Assembly: GCA_002415895.1 (NCBI GenBank)
Contig: DIAV01000085.1
Coordinates: forward strand, 10,727-16,480
DNA from: Anaerolineales bacterium UBA5069
GTDB lineage: Bacteria > Chloroflexota > Anaerolineae > Caldilineales > Caldilineaceae
Length of the DNA: 5,754 bases
Direction: 5' to 3'
Shown: positions 1 through 5,703 of the stretch, in pieces
How the letters are laid out: each line of letters opens with the position of its first letter
Position numbering within the stretch: the stretch's first letter is position 1
Position numbers and translations under genes: made by a program
The notes under the pieces: model-generated
Databases searched by the model: none
What the model was told of the DNA's origin: nothing
What the model saw: only the letters and a program-made list of their open reading frames with translations

Positions 1-24
1 TTCAGGTGTGGCTTCAGGTGTGGC
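1..24. repeat. Tandem 12-base repeat encoding the ATPE linker
   Basis: Two perfect copies of TTCAGGTGTGGC (1-12 and 13-24). On the minus strand each copy reads Ala-Thr-Pro-Glu in the linker after the second LysM domain. The array touches the window edge and may continue beyond it. Perfect identity at the DNA level suggests recent expansion by slippage, so linker length may vary between strains. Confidence 0.8.
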
Positions 25-507
25 GGCATCCCCGGCAGGGCCCGGTATCACAAGCTCCTGGCCTGTCACAATGCCATCGGCGTTGGTCATGTCGTTGGCG
101 CGCATGAGGGTGCGCAGGTCTACGCCGTAGAGTTGCGCGATGCGGCTGAGCGCCTCGCCCGGCTCCACCACATGGATCGTCACACCCGGCGGCCTGTCGA
201 TGATGGGAAAGCGCAATTCCTGGCCCACGTAAATTGCATCCGGGTTGGGAATCCCGTTAACGCGCATCAACTGCGAGAGCGTGAAGCCATGCAGCTTCGC
301 AATTTCGCTGAGCGTTTCGCCCCGCTGGACGGTATGGGTGCTGGGTGCGTCGGTGGGTGTGGGTGACTGCGCCAGCGCAGCGCCCCGCGCCAAGCCGAGG
401 AGAAGCGCACAACACAGCGCAAGGGGCAGGGCAAAGCGGCGCGCAGGGCCAATGGCGGCACGCGCAATCTGAAACCGGGTGCGGTGAAGGGTGTGTTGAG
501 GTGTCAT
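1..507 (-). CDS. Secreted tandem-LysM protein, N-terminal part (C-terminus outside window)
   Basis: The first 169 codons of a gene reading leftwards off the window edge. Residues 1-46 look like a Sec signal peptide: a basic N-region ending in ARR (22-24), a hydrophobic core (about 26-40) and a likely signal peptidase I site after A-L-A (44-46). Two LysM domains follow, at about 58-101 (HTVQRGETLSEIA ... YVGQELRFP) and 111-155 (IHVVEPGEALSRIA ... VTGQELVIP). LysM binds the N-acetylglucosamine backbone of peptidoglycan, so the protein should be exported and attached to the cell wall. After the second LysM the chain enters a Pro/Thr/Glu linker with ATPE repeats, which usually leads to a further domain; a peptidase or transpeptidase is common in such proteins, but none is visible here. 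The ATG at 507 is chosen because it gives a proper signal peptide; the frame stays open upstream to a stop at 577-579. Only a weak AGG precedes it by 9 bases. It is divergent from the sulfatase cluster and probably unrelated in function. Confidence 0.9.
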   Translation of the reverse strand, partial: MTPQHTLHRTRFQIARAAIGPARRFALPLALCCALLLGLARGAALAQSPTPTDAPSTHTVQRGETLSEIAKLHGFTLSQLMRVNGIPNPDAIYVGQELRFPIIDRPPGVTIHVVEPGEALSRIAQLYGVDLRTLMRANDMTNADGIVTGQELVIPGPAGDAATPEATPE

Positions 508-587
508 ACCGGCGTGCCTATGTGGACCCTGCGGGCCGAAGAAATGGATCAAATGCAGGTTCGTGTAGGGGGCAGATTACTTGGCTT

Positions 588-595
588 GGAGGTGA
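588..595 (+). promoter_or_regulatory. Strong Shine-Dalgarno sequence ahead of a 25-codon ORF
   Basis: GGAGGTGA is an eight-base match to the complement of the usual bacterial 16S rRNA 3' end. It lies 7 bases before an ATG at 603, an ideal spacing. It is a better ribosome site than any found for the three large plus-strand genes except the sulfatase. It is the main reason to treat the short frame downstream as possibly translated. Confidence 0.5.
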
Positions 596-602
596 AAGTC
601 AA

Positions 603-680
603 ATGGGCCTGAATTCGGGCGGCTTGCTCAACGGGGGTTACGACATCAAGTGCGCATACCTTAGTGTATTTTGCGTCTAA
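603..680 (+). CDS. Possible 25-residue leader peptide or small protein upstream of sulP-type gene
   Basis: A short ATG-to-TAA frame directly behind the GGAGGTGA site. The product starts MGLNSGGLLNGG and ends IKCAYLSVFCV. The first half is Gly/Asn/Leu-rich and the second half is hydrophobic with two cysteines (residues 17 and 24), both near the C-terminus. I do not recognise a family. It ends 107 bases before the chosen transporter start, on the same strand, so it would sit in the 5' leader of that transcript if the promoter is upstream of 588. A role as a regulatory leader peptide sensing cysteine supply is attractive for a sulfur locus but is only inference; no attenuator stems were established. 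A small membrane-associated protein or chance are alternatives. A frame this short can arise by chance; the ribosome site is the sole positive evidence. Confidence 0.35.
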   Translation: MGLNSGGLLNGGYDIKCAYLSVFCV

Positions 681-747
681 AGGAAAGTGGGAGAGAATTC
701 AGCGTCCGCCACGCATAGAACAAATCAGGGTTGCAGCACTCCCCTCA

Positions 748-768
748 GTGCGCGTATGTGCGCGCACA
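748..768. other. Alternating purine-pyrimidine tract with 12-base palindrome (Z-DNA-prone)
   Basis: Twenty-one consecutive bases alternate strictly purine/pyrimidine, mostly GC and GT/CA steps, the pattern that favours left-handed Z-DNA under negative supercoiling. Within it TGTGCGCGCACA (757-768) is a perfect palindrome, and GTGCGCG occurs twice (748-754 and 758-764) one helical turn apart. It lies 19 bases before the chosen transporter start. It could be a supercoiling-sensitive element or a protein-binding palindrome; neither is shown. Confidence 0.5.
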
Positions 769-787
769 AGCAGCCCGCCGTTTCCCC

Positions 788-2524
788 ATGAAACAGAACA
801 TGGAACAGAATCAGTTAGCGCTCCCAAGGAGAGCGAACCTCCTGATGGCACGGTATTTCTTTCGGCGCAATACGTTAACGGATGACCTTTCTGCGGGCCT
901 TACACTTGGCTTGTTTAGTGTGCCTGACGGCATGGCAACCGGACTCCTGGCCCTCATCAACCCTATCCACGGCGTGTATGGCTATATGGTGGGCGTGTTT
1001 ACAGGCGCTTTCTTCACCAGTTCCGTATATATGTCGGTGCAGGCGACCAGCGCAATGGCCCTGATCGTGGCCGGCATTCCGCAGGTCCACGAGGGCGTGC
1101 GCGCGACAGACTCCCTGCTGGCGCTTACACTGCTGACGGGCGTGATCATGGTGGTACTCGGGTTGCTCAAATTGGGCAGCCTGATGCGTTTCGTGCCCAA
1201 ATCCGTCATGACAGGCTTCATCAATGCTGTGGCGGTGCTGATCGTTCTCGGCCAGCTTGCCGACCTGACAGGCTACGCGGCTGCTGGCCCCAACCGAATT
1301 GTGCAAACGATCAACCTTGCCCGCAACCTCAATCAGGTTGACCTGCCATCACTTTTTGTTGGCCTCATGACGATCGTGCTGATCCTCGTACTCGAGAAAA
1401 CGAAACTGGCCAGCTTTGGCATCGTCGTCGCCATGATCGTCGCTTCTCTCCTGCCGCCGCTCTTTGATTGGGGTAGCGTTGCACTCGCGAGCAGCATTGC
1501 CATCATTCCCTCCGAGTTGCCGCGTGTCACGTTGCCGCACTTGTCCACCTTCCTGCCCATGGTTGTACCTGCGCTGGCGCTGGCATTGGTCGGCCTCGTA
1601 CAAGGCTCAGGCATTAGCCAAAGCTATGCCAATCCAGACGGCAAGTACAGCGACGCATCAGGCGACTTCACCGGCCAGGGGGTTGCCAATATTGCTGCTG
1701 GACTGCTGCAAGGCATGCCGGTGGGCGGATCGCTTTCAGCCACCTCGCTGGTGGTGAATGGCGGTGCCAAGACGCGCCTTGCCAATATCGTTGCGGGCAT
1801 TACAATGGCTGTGTCGCTGCTTCTTTTTGGCGGCTTGATTGGCTCGCTGGCCATGCCTGCACTTGCCGGCCTACTGGTTGTGATTGGTTTTCGCACGCTC
1901 AAACCGGATGACGTGCGCATGGTCTGGAACACGGGGACCATTCAGGCCATGGTCATGGTAGTGACCTTCACAATGGCCTTCTTCATCCCGCTGCACTTCG
2001 CCGTGCTGGTGGGTGTCGCGCTCTCCATTTTCCTCTTCGCCTTCCAAAGCTCCAACCGCATTGTCATCAAGGAATGGCGCCACTCGCCGGGCGAATTCCC
2101 CGAGGAAACAGTGGCCCCGACACTCCTGCCGTCCAACAAGGTGACCATCCTCGTACCCTATGGCAGCCTCTTCTTTGCTTCGGCGCAGGGTTTCGAAGTG
2201 CAATTGCCTGCTGTATCTGAAGAAACGCACAATGCTGCTGTCATTCTCAATTTGCGCGGTCACGCTGATTTTGGCAGCACCTTCCTGACTGTTCTGCAAC
2301 GCTACGCGCTGGAATTGAAGGCGCGCAACAGTCGCCTGATCCTCGCCGGCGTGGGCCGGCACTCGCTGGCCGAGCTGGAGAAGACGGGCTTGATCGATCT
2401 CTTTGAGCGCCAAAACATCTTCACGGCAACGGATCGGATTGGCGAAGCGCTCTTTGCAGCGCACGCTGAAGCGAATACGTGGCTGGAGCAGAACCTCGAA
2501 CAACGCCCACCTGCATCTTCCTGA
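788..2524 (+). CDS. SulP/SLC26-family inorganic anion transporter with C-terminal STAS domain
   Basis: An integral inner-membrane anion carrier of the SulP family, 578 residues from the chosen start. The transport domain opens with DDLSAGLTLG (32-41) and continues with many hydrophobic segments to about residue 425. Family landmarks are GFINAVAVLIVLGQ (143-156), VQGSGIS (271-277) and DFTGQGVANIAAG (293-305). A cytoplasmic STAS domain follows (about 451-560). Family substrates include sulfate, bicarbonate, chloride and dicarboxylates; sulfate is favoured only because sulfatase genes follow. Two departures from better-known SulP proteins are visible. The TM8 position usually holding Glu is Gln (Q272), and the STAS loop usually carrying Asp-Ser reads GST (496-498). 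Both fit the VQGSG/GSTF subgroup as I recall it and do not suggest decay. Start choice is uncertain: ATG 788 gives a normal-length N-tail but lacks a Shine-Dalgarno sequence. ATG 845 has AAGGAG 13 bases upstream and leaves a short tail. ATG 800 and TTG 731 are less likely. Confidence 0.92.
   Translation: MKQNMEQNQLALPRRANLLMARYFFRRNTLTDDLSAGLTLGLFSVPDGMATGLLALINPIHGVYGYMVGVFTGAFFTSSVYMSVQATSAMALIVAGIPQVHEGVRATDSLLALTLLTGVIMVVLGLLKLGSLMRFVPKSVMTGFINAVAVLIVLGQLADLTGYAAAGPNRIVQTINLARNLNQVDLPSLFVGLMTIVLILVLEKTKLASFGIVVAMIVASLLPPLFDWGSVALASSIAIIPSELPRVTLPHLSTFLPMVVPALALALVGLVQGSGISQSYANPDGKYSDASGDFTGQGVANIAAGLLQGMPVGGSLSATSLVVNGGAKTRLANIVAGITMAVSLLLFGGLIGSLAMPALAGLLVVIGFRTLKPDDVRMVWNTGTIQAMVMVVTFTMAFFIPLHFAVLVGVALSIFLFAFQSSNRIVIKEWRHSPGEFPEETVAPTLLPSNKVTILVPYGSLFFASAQGFEVQLPAVSEETHNAAVILNLRGHADFGSTFLTVLQRYALELKARNSRLILAGVGRHSLAELEKTGLIDLFERQNIFTATDRIGEALFAAHAEANTWLEQNLEQRPPASS
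826..831 (+). promoter_or_regulatory. Possible Shine-Dalgarno sequence supporting alternative transporter start at 845
   Basis: AAGGAG lies 13 bases before the in-frame ATG at 845, where the protein would begin MARYFFRRN. The spacing is longer than usual, but no comparable site precedes the ATGs at 788 and 800. If this is the real start, the transporter is 19 residues shorter and still keeps the whole membrane domain. Confidence 0.3.
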
Positions 2525-2539
2525 TTTTGACCAGGGATG

Positions 2540-2565
2540 CGCGCTGGCCCAGGCCAGGCAGCGCG
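2540..2565. other. GC-rich hairpin just downstream of the transporter gene
   Basis: CGCGCTG (2540-2546) pairs perfectly with CAGCGCG (2559-2565), with a 12-base interval that can itself fold (CTGGC with GCCAG). It begins 15 bases after the transporter stop codon. There is no T-run after it, so it does not look like a classical intrinsic terminator. It could be a partial terminator, an mRNA 3'-end stabiliser that makes transporter and enzyme levels differ, or chance structure in GC-rich DNA. Confidence 0.4.
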
Positions 2566-2588
2566 TCGTGCGGTTCCATCAATGACAC

Positions 2589-2622
2589 GAATCAATCAAA
2601 TTTCCATGTAGTTGATTGAATC
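2589..2622. repeat. AT-rich inverted repeat upstream of the maturase gene
   Basis: The arms GAATCAATCAA (2589-2599) and TTGATTGAATC (2612-2622) are complementary at 10 of 11 positions, separated by 12 bases. The element ends 4 bases before the chosen maturase ATG at 2627. Its low GC stands out from the surrounding sequence. It could be a dimeric regulator's operator giving separate control of maturase and sulfatase, or an RNA stem that hides the start region. Neither is shown. Confidence 0.5.
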
Positions 2623-2626
2623 CAGG

Positions 2627-4057
2627 ATGCGTTCTGAAGTGCATGATGAGAGCGGAGACGCGAACCCAGTGATTAACGACACGACAGAAACCGCAACACG
2701 ACCACTGCTCATACCTGATGGCGCGCCCCCGGCCTTCCACCTGCTCGCCAAGCCCACCGGCGCCATCTGCAATCTCGATTGCGCGTACTGCTTCTTTCTC
2801 GAGAAAGAGTCGCTCTATCCGGGCAGCGGTTTTCGCATGCAGGAGCCGGTGCTTGAGGCGTACATCCGCCAACTGATCGAATCGCACCAATTGAACCAGG
2901 TCAACATTGCCTGGCAGGGGGGCGAGCCGACGATTATGGGGCTGGATTTCTACCGCCGCGCGATGGCGCTGGTGGAGAAATATCGCCGCCCGGGCATGAC
3001 CTTTCTGCATACCATGCAGACGAATGGCACGTTGCTGGATGATGACTGGTGCGCCTTTCTCAAGGAGCACAACTTTCTCATTGGCATCAGCATAGATGGC
3101 CCGCGCGCGCTGCATGACATTTACCGTGTGGACAAAGGCGGCGGCCCCACCTTTGACAAGGTGATGCGCGGCCTGCGCCTGCTGCAAAAGCACGGTGTGG
3201 AGTACAACATCCTCACCACCGTCAACCGGCAAAACGGCGACCACCCGCTTGAGGTCTACCGCTTCCTGCGCGACGAGGCCAAAACCGACTGGATGCAGTT
3301 TATCCCTGTGGTAGAGCGCATTAACGATGACGGCCGCACGCTCCTGCAACAGGGCAGCACCGTGACTGATCGCTCTGTGCGCCCCGAGCAGTTCGGCCGC
3401 TTCCTGAGCACCATTTTTGACGAGTGGGTGCGCAACGATGTCGGGCGCATCTACGTGCAAACCATCGAGGCGGCGGCGCGCAACTGGTATGGCATGCCCT
3501 CATCGGGCATGTGTGTCTTTAACGAGACCTGCGGCACAGGGCTGGCGATTGAGCACAACGGCGACATCTACTCATGCGATCACTTTGTCGAGCCGAATTT
3601 CCTGCTGGGCAACATCCAGCAAACGCATATGATTGAGCTGGTGAGCTCGCCGCAGCAGTTGGCGTTTGGCACGGCCAAGCGCGACACGCTGCCGCGCTAC
3701 TGCCGCGAGTGCGACGTGCGCTTTGCCTGCCACGGCGAATGCCCCAAAAATCGCTTCATCGATACGCCCGATGGCGAGCCGGGGCTCAATTATCTCTGCG
3801 CCGGTTTCAAGCACTTCTTCCACCACATTGATTACCCCATGCAGATCATGGTTGGGCTGATGCGCCGCGGGCGGCAAGCGGCGGAAGTGATGCAGATTCT
3901 GGCTGGGGAAGAAGCCAAATGGGCAGCGCTCTTTGCCAAAACCGAACGCAACCAGCCCTGCCCCTGCGGTAGCGGTCTCAAGTTCAAGCTGTGCCATGGG
4001 CAACAGGCAGCCGGTGCAGCCCTACCCCCGCCGCGCCGACCTGCGCCCATGCACTGA
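2627..4057 (+). CDS. Anaerobic sulfatase-maturating enzyme (radical SAM, SPASM) with C-terminal SEC-C motif
   Basis: A cytosolic radical SAM enzyme that oxidises the active-site Cys or Ser of a sulfatase to Calpha-formylglycine without oxygen. The cluster motif CNLDCAYC has cysteines 48, 52 and 55 (CX3CX2C), followed by FFLEKESLYP as in known maturases, and GGE at 98-100 for SAM binding. The SPASM region has cysteines 296, 302, 317, 359, 362, 368, 372 and 391; their spacing closely follows the Clostridium perfringens enzyme, whose two auxiliary 4Fe-4S clusters they bind. D318 directly after C317 matches the proposed catalytic Asp there. At 476 residues it is about 100 longer than that enzyme: an N-terminal tail of about 40 and a C-terminal tail with a SEC-C motif, CPC...CH (C445, C447, C456, H457), a probable zinc site. 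It lies between the transporter and its likely client sulfatase. ATG 2627 is chosen, although no clear Shine-Dalgarno sequence exists. TTG 2612 lies inside an inverted repeat; GTG 2669 has GGAG 11 bases upstream and is a real alternative. Confidence 0.94.
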   Translation: MRSEVHDESGDANPVINDTTETATRPLLIPDGAPPAFHLLAKPTGAICNLDCAYCFFLEKESLYPGSGFRMQEPVLEAYIRQLIESHQLNQVNIAWQGGEPTIMGLDFYRRAMALVEKYRRPGMTFLHTMQTNGTLLDDDWCAFLKEHNFLIGISIDGPRALHDIYRVDKGGGPTFDKVMRGLRLLQKHGVEYNILTTVNRQNGDHPLEVYRFLRDEAKTDWMQFIPVVERINDDGRTLLQQGSTVTDRSVRPEQFGRFLSTIFDEWVRNDVGRIYVQTIEAAARNWYGMPSSGMCVFNETCGTGLAIEHNGDIYSCDHFVEPNFLLGNIQQTHMIELVSSPQQLAFGTAKRDTLPRYCRECDVRFACHGECPKNRFIDTPDGEPGLNYLCAGFKHFFHHIDYPMQIMVGLMRRGRQAAEVMQILAGEEAKWAALFAKTERNQPCPCGSGLKFKLCHGQQAAGAALPPPRRPAPMH

Positions 4058-4166
4058 GTTGACAAGTCAGCCTTGACGGAACCTGGAGGAACACCCCGTT
4101 CAACAAACAGTGCAGTTCGACGCATCTTTCAGCACACGGAATCCATTGCACACAAAGGAGCAAGGC
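4058..4166 (+). other. Maturase-sulfatase intergenic gap
   Basis: This 109-base gap contains TTGACA (4059-4064) and TTGACG (4073-4078), both like -35 boxes, but no acceptable -10 box at the right distance from either. GGAGG (4085-4089) is an orphan ribosome-site match with no start codon at usable spacing. No terminator hairpin was seen, so transcription from the maturase into the sulfatase is plausible. Confidence 0.4.
4154..4160 (+). promoter_or_regulatory. Shine-Dalgarno sequence deciding the sulfatase start
   Basis: AAAGGAG lies 6 bases before the ATG at 4167. This strong, well-spaced site fixes the sulfatase start at MPNGKPNIL and argues against the in-frame GTG at 4110, which would add 19 residues without family resemblance. 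Confidence 0.85.
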
Positions 4167-5693
4167 ATGCCAAACGGTAAACCGAATATCCTCATCCTCT
4201 GGGGCGACGACATTGGCTGGTACAACCTGAGTTGTCATAACCAGGGAGCGATGGGCTACCGCACTCCCAACATCGATCGCGTGGCCAAAGAGGGCATCGA
4301 CTTCACCGACTACTATGGCCAGCAGAGCTGCACCGCAGGCCGCTCCGCCTTCATGACAGGGCAGAACCCCATCCGCACCGGTCTCTCCAAAGTGGGCATG
4401 CCGGGATCCACGCTGGGCCTTTCTGCTGAAGATCCCACGATTGCCGAATTGCTCAAGCCGCTTGGCTATGCCACGGGCCAGTTCGGCAAGAACCACCTGG
4501 GCGATCGCAACGAGTTCCTTCCAACGCTCCACGGCTTCGACGAGTTTTACGGCAACCTTTATCACCTCAACGCCGAAGAGGAACCAGAGCACCCCGACTA
4601 CCCCAAGGATCCCAAATTCCGCGCAATGTTTGGCCCGCGCGGTGTCATCCACAGCTTCGCCTCGGACGTAGACGATCCGTCGGAGGACCCGCGCTTTGGG
4701 CGCGTGGGCAAGCAGACCATTGAGGACACCGGCCCGCTGACAAAAAAGCGCATGGAGACGATTGACGATGATGTGACCGAGCGCACCATCGCCTTCATCA
4801 AAGCTGCGCATGCCGAGGGCAAGCCCTTCTTCGTCTGGTGGAACGCGACGCACATGCACTTCCGCACGTACATCCAGGAGAAGAACATTGGCATCAGCGG
4901 CCAGGGTGAATACAACGACGCCATGATGCTGCACGATATGGCCGTGGGCCGATTCCTGGATCTGCTGGATGAGTTGGGGATTGCCGACGATACGATTGTG
5001 CAGTACTCAACCGACAACGGCGTCCATTTCAACACCTGGCCCGACGCCGGCATTACGCCGTGGCGCAGCGAGAAGAATTCCAACTGGGAAGGGGCCTACC
5101 GCGTGCCCTGCCTGGTGCGTTGGCCGGGCCACTTTGAAGCGGGCAAGGCGCTTAACGGCATCGTCACCCACCAGGATTGGCTGGCCACGTTCCTGGCCGC
5201 TGCCGGCGAGCCGGAAGTCAAGGAGAAGCTGCTCGAAGGGTACGACGCAGGCGAAAAGCACTTCAATGTGCATGTCGACGGCTATAACATGCTGCCCTAT
5301 CTGAAGGGCGACACGGACAAATCGCCACGCACCTTCTTCTTCTACACGAGTGATGACGGAAATATCGTTGCGATTCGCCTCGGTGACTGGAAGATGGTCT
5401 TCCAGGAGCAGCGGGCAAAGGGGCTGATGGTGTGGATGGAGCCATTTGTCTCGTTGCGCATCCCCAAGATTTTCAACCTGCGCCGCGACCCCTTCGAGCG
5501 CGCCGACGAGAGCTCCAACACATACTTTGACTGGATGATCAGCCGCGCGCCGGCGCTCTATGCGGCCCAAGCACTCACAGCGCAGCAGATCCAGACTTTC
5601 GTCAAGTTCCCGCCGCGTCAGAAGCCTGCCTCTTTCAACCTCGAAAACGTGCTCGAGAAGTTGCAGGAAGCCACGGATGGTGGGATGCATTAA
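4167..5693 (+). CDS. Cys-type type I sulfatase (arylsulfatase family), apparently cytosolic
   Basis: A formylglycine-dependent sulfatase of the alkaline-phosphatase fold, 508 residues, which hydrolyses sulfate esters to sulfate and an alcohol or phenol. By analogy with Pseudomonas aeruginosa arylsulfatase, the calcium ligands are D14 and D15 (WGDDIG) with D283 and N284 (STDNG). C55 in SCTAGR (54-59) is the residue converted to formylglycine and R59 supports it. K108 and H110 (GKNH), H229 or H231 (THMH) and K303 (RSEKNSNWEG) match the sulfate-binding and acid/base positions. All key residues are present, so the enzyme should be active once matured. There is no signal peptide: the chain goes from MPNGK straight into the first beta strand (PNILILWGDD), so it should stay in the cytosol, unlike many periplasmic relatives. 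The maturase gene ends 109 bases upstream on the same strand. Substrate is not readable; the DUF4976-like C-terminal part (about 390-500, NLRRDPFERADESSNTYFDW) matches a large bacterial arylsulfatase group. Confidence 0.95.
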   Translation: MPNGKPNILILWGDDIGWYNLSCHNQGAMGYRTPNIDRVAKEGIDFTDYYGQQSCTAGRSAFMTGQNPIRTGLSKVGMPGSTLGLSAEDPTIAELLKPLGYATGQFGKNHLGDRNEFLPTLHGFDEFYGNLYHLNAEEEPEHPDYPKDPKFRAMFGPRGVIHSFASDVDDPSEDPRFGRVGKQTIEDTGPLTKKRMETIDDDVTERTIAFIKAAHAEGKPFFVWWNATHMHFRTYIQEKNIGISGQGEYNDAMMLHDMAVGRFLDLLDELGIADDTIVQYSTDNGVHFNTWPDAGITPWRSEKNSNWEGAYRVPCLVRWPGHFEAGKALNGIVTHQDWLATFLAAAGEPEVKEKLLEGYDAGEKHFNVHVDGYNMLPYLKGDTDKSPRTFFFYTSDDGNIVAIRLGDWKMVFQEQRAKGLMVWMEPFVSLRIPKIFNLRRDPFERADESSNTYFDWMISRAPALYAAQALTAQQIQTFVKFPPRQKPASFNLENVLEKLQEATDGGMH

Positions 5694-5703
5694 GCAAGAG
5701 CAT

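Larger units (their letters stand above)
508..787. promoter_or_regulatory. Divergent intergenic region between the LysM gene and the sulP-type gene
   Basis: This 280-base stretch must hold the start signals of both the leftward LysM gene and the rightward sulfatase cluster, because the two point away from each other. I looked for sigma-70-like boxes and found no convincing pair: TTACGA (638-643) with TAGTGT (662-667) at 18-base spacing matches only half of each consensus. A TATTTT at 667-672 has no matching -35. What stands out is a strong Shine-Dalgarno sequence with a 25-codon frame (588-680) and the alternating tract at 748-768. No tRNA-like or riboswitch-like structure was recognised. Confidence 0.45.

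Noticed and set aside
422..442. Twin-arginine export signal in the LysM protein (ARRFAL)
   Set aside because: The arginine pair lacks the rest of the Tat consensus, and the strongly hydrophobic core with an ALA cleavage site fits ordinary Sec export.
345..680. Long plus-strand frame running from the LysM gene into the intergenic region
   Set aside because: Its first part overlaps the well-supported LysM gene on the other strand and is low in any recognisable pattern; only the last 25 codons, with their own ATG and ribosome site, deserve attention.
603..680. Reading the 25-codon ORF as a RiPP precursor (GG motif, two Cys) modified by the nearby radical SAM/SPASM enzyme
   Set aside because: The radical SAM protein matches sulfatase maturases in cluster motif, SPASM spacing and catalytic Asp, and has a Cys-type sulfatase next door. 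The peptide is also very short for a leader plus core, and no RiPP transporter or peptidase is present.
731..787. Transporter extension from TTG 731
   Set aside because: It has a rare start codon with no properly spaced ribosome site, and the added residues come from the alternating tract and do not resemble a SulP N-terminus.
2579..3460. 293-codon open frame on the minus strand opposite the maturase
   Set aside because: It lies antisense to a gene with a full set of family motifs, shows no recognisable domain, and is the kind of long empty frame expected opposite GC-rich codons.
4059..4104. Promoter for the sulfatase based on TTGACA or TTGACG
   Set aside because: Both boxes look like -35 elements, but no acceptable -10 hexamer lies 16-18 bases downstream of either.
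4110..4166. N-terminal extension of the sulfatase from GTG 4110
   Set aside because: The ATG at 4167 has AAAGGAG at 6-base spacing and gives the normal sulfatase N-terminus; the extra 19 residues are not a signal peptide.
3984..4934. 316-codon open frame on the minus strand spanning the maturase end and the sulfatase
   Set aside because: It is antisense to two well-supported genes, has no recognisable motif, and crosses the intergenic gap in a way unrelated to gene boundaries.
5007..5690. 227-codon minus-strand frame opposite the sulfatase C-terminal half
   Set aside because: Antisense shadow of a conserved sulfatase, without family features or a convincing ribosome site.
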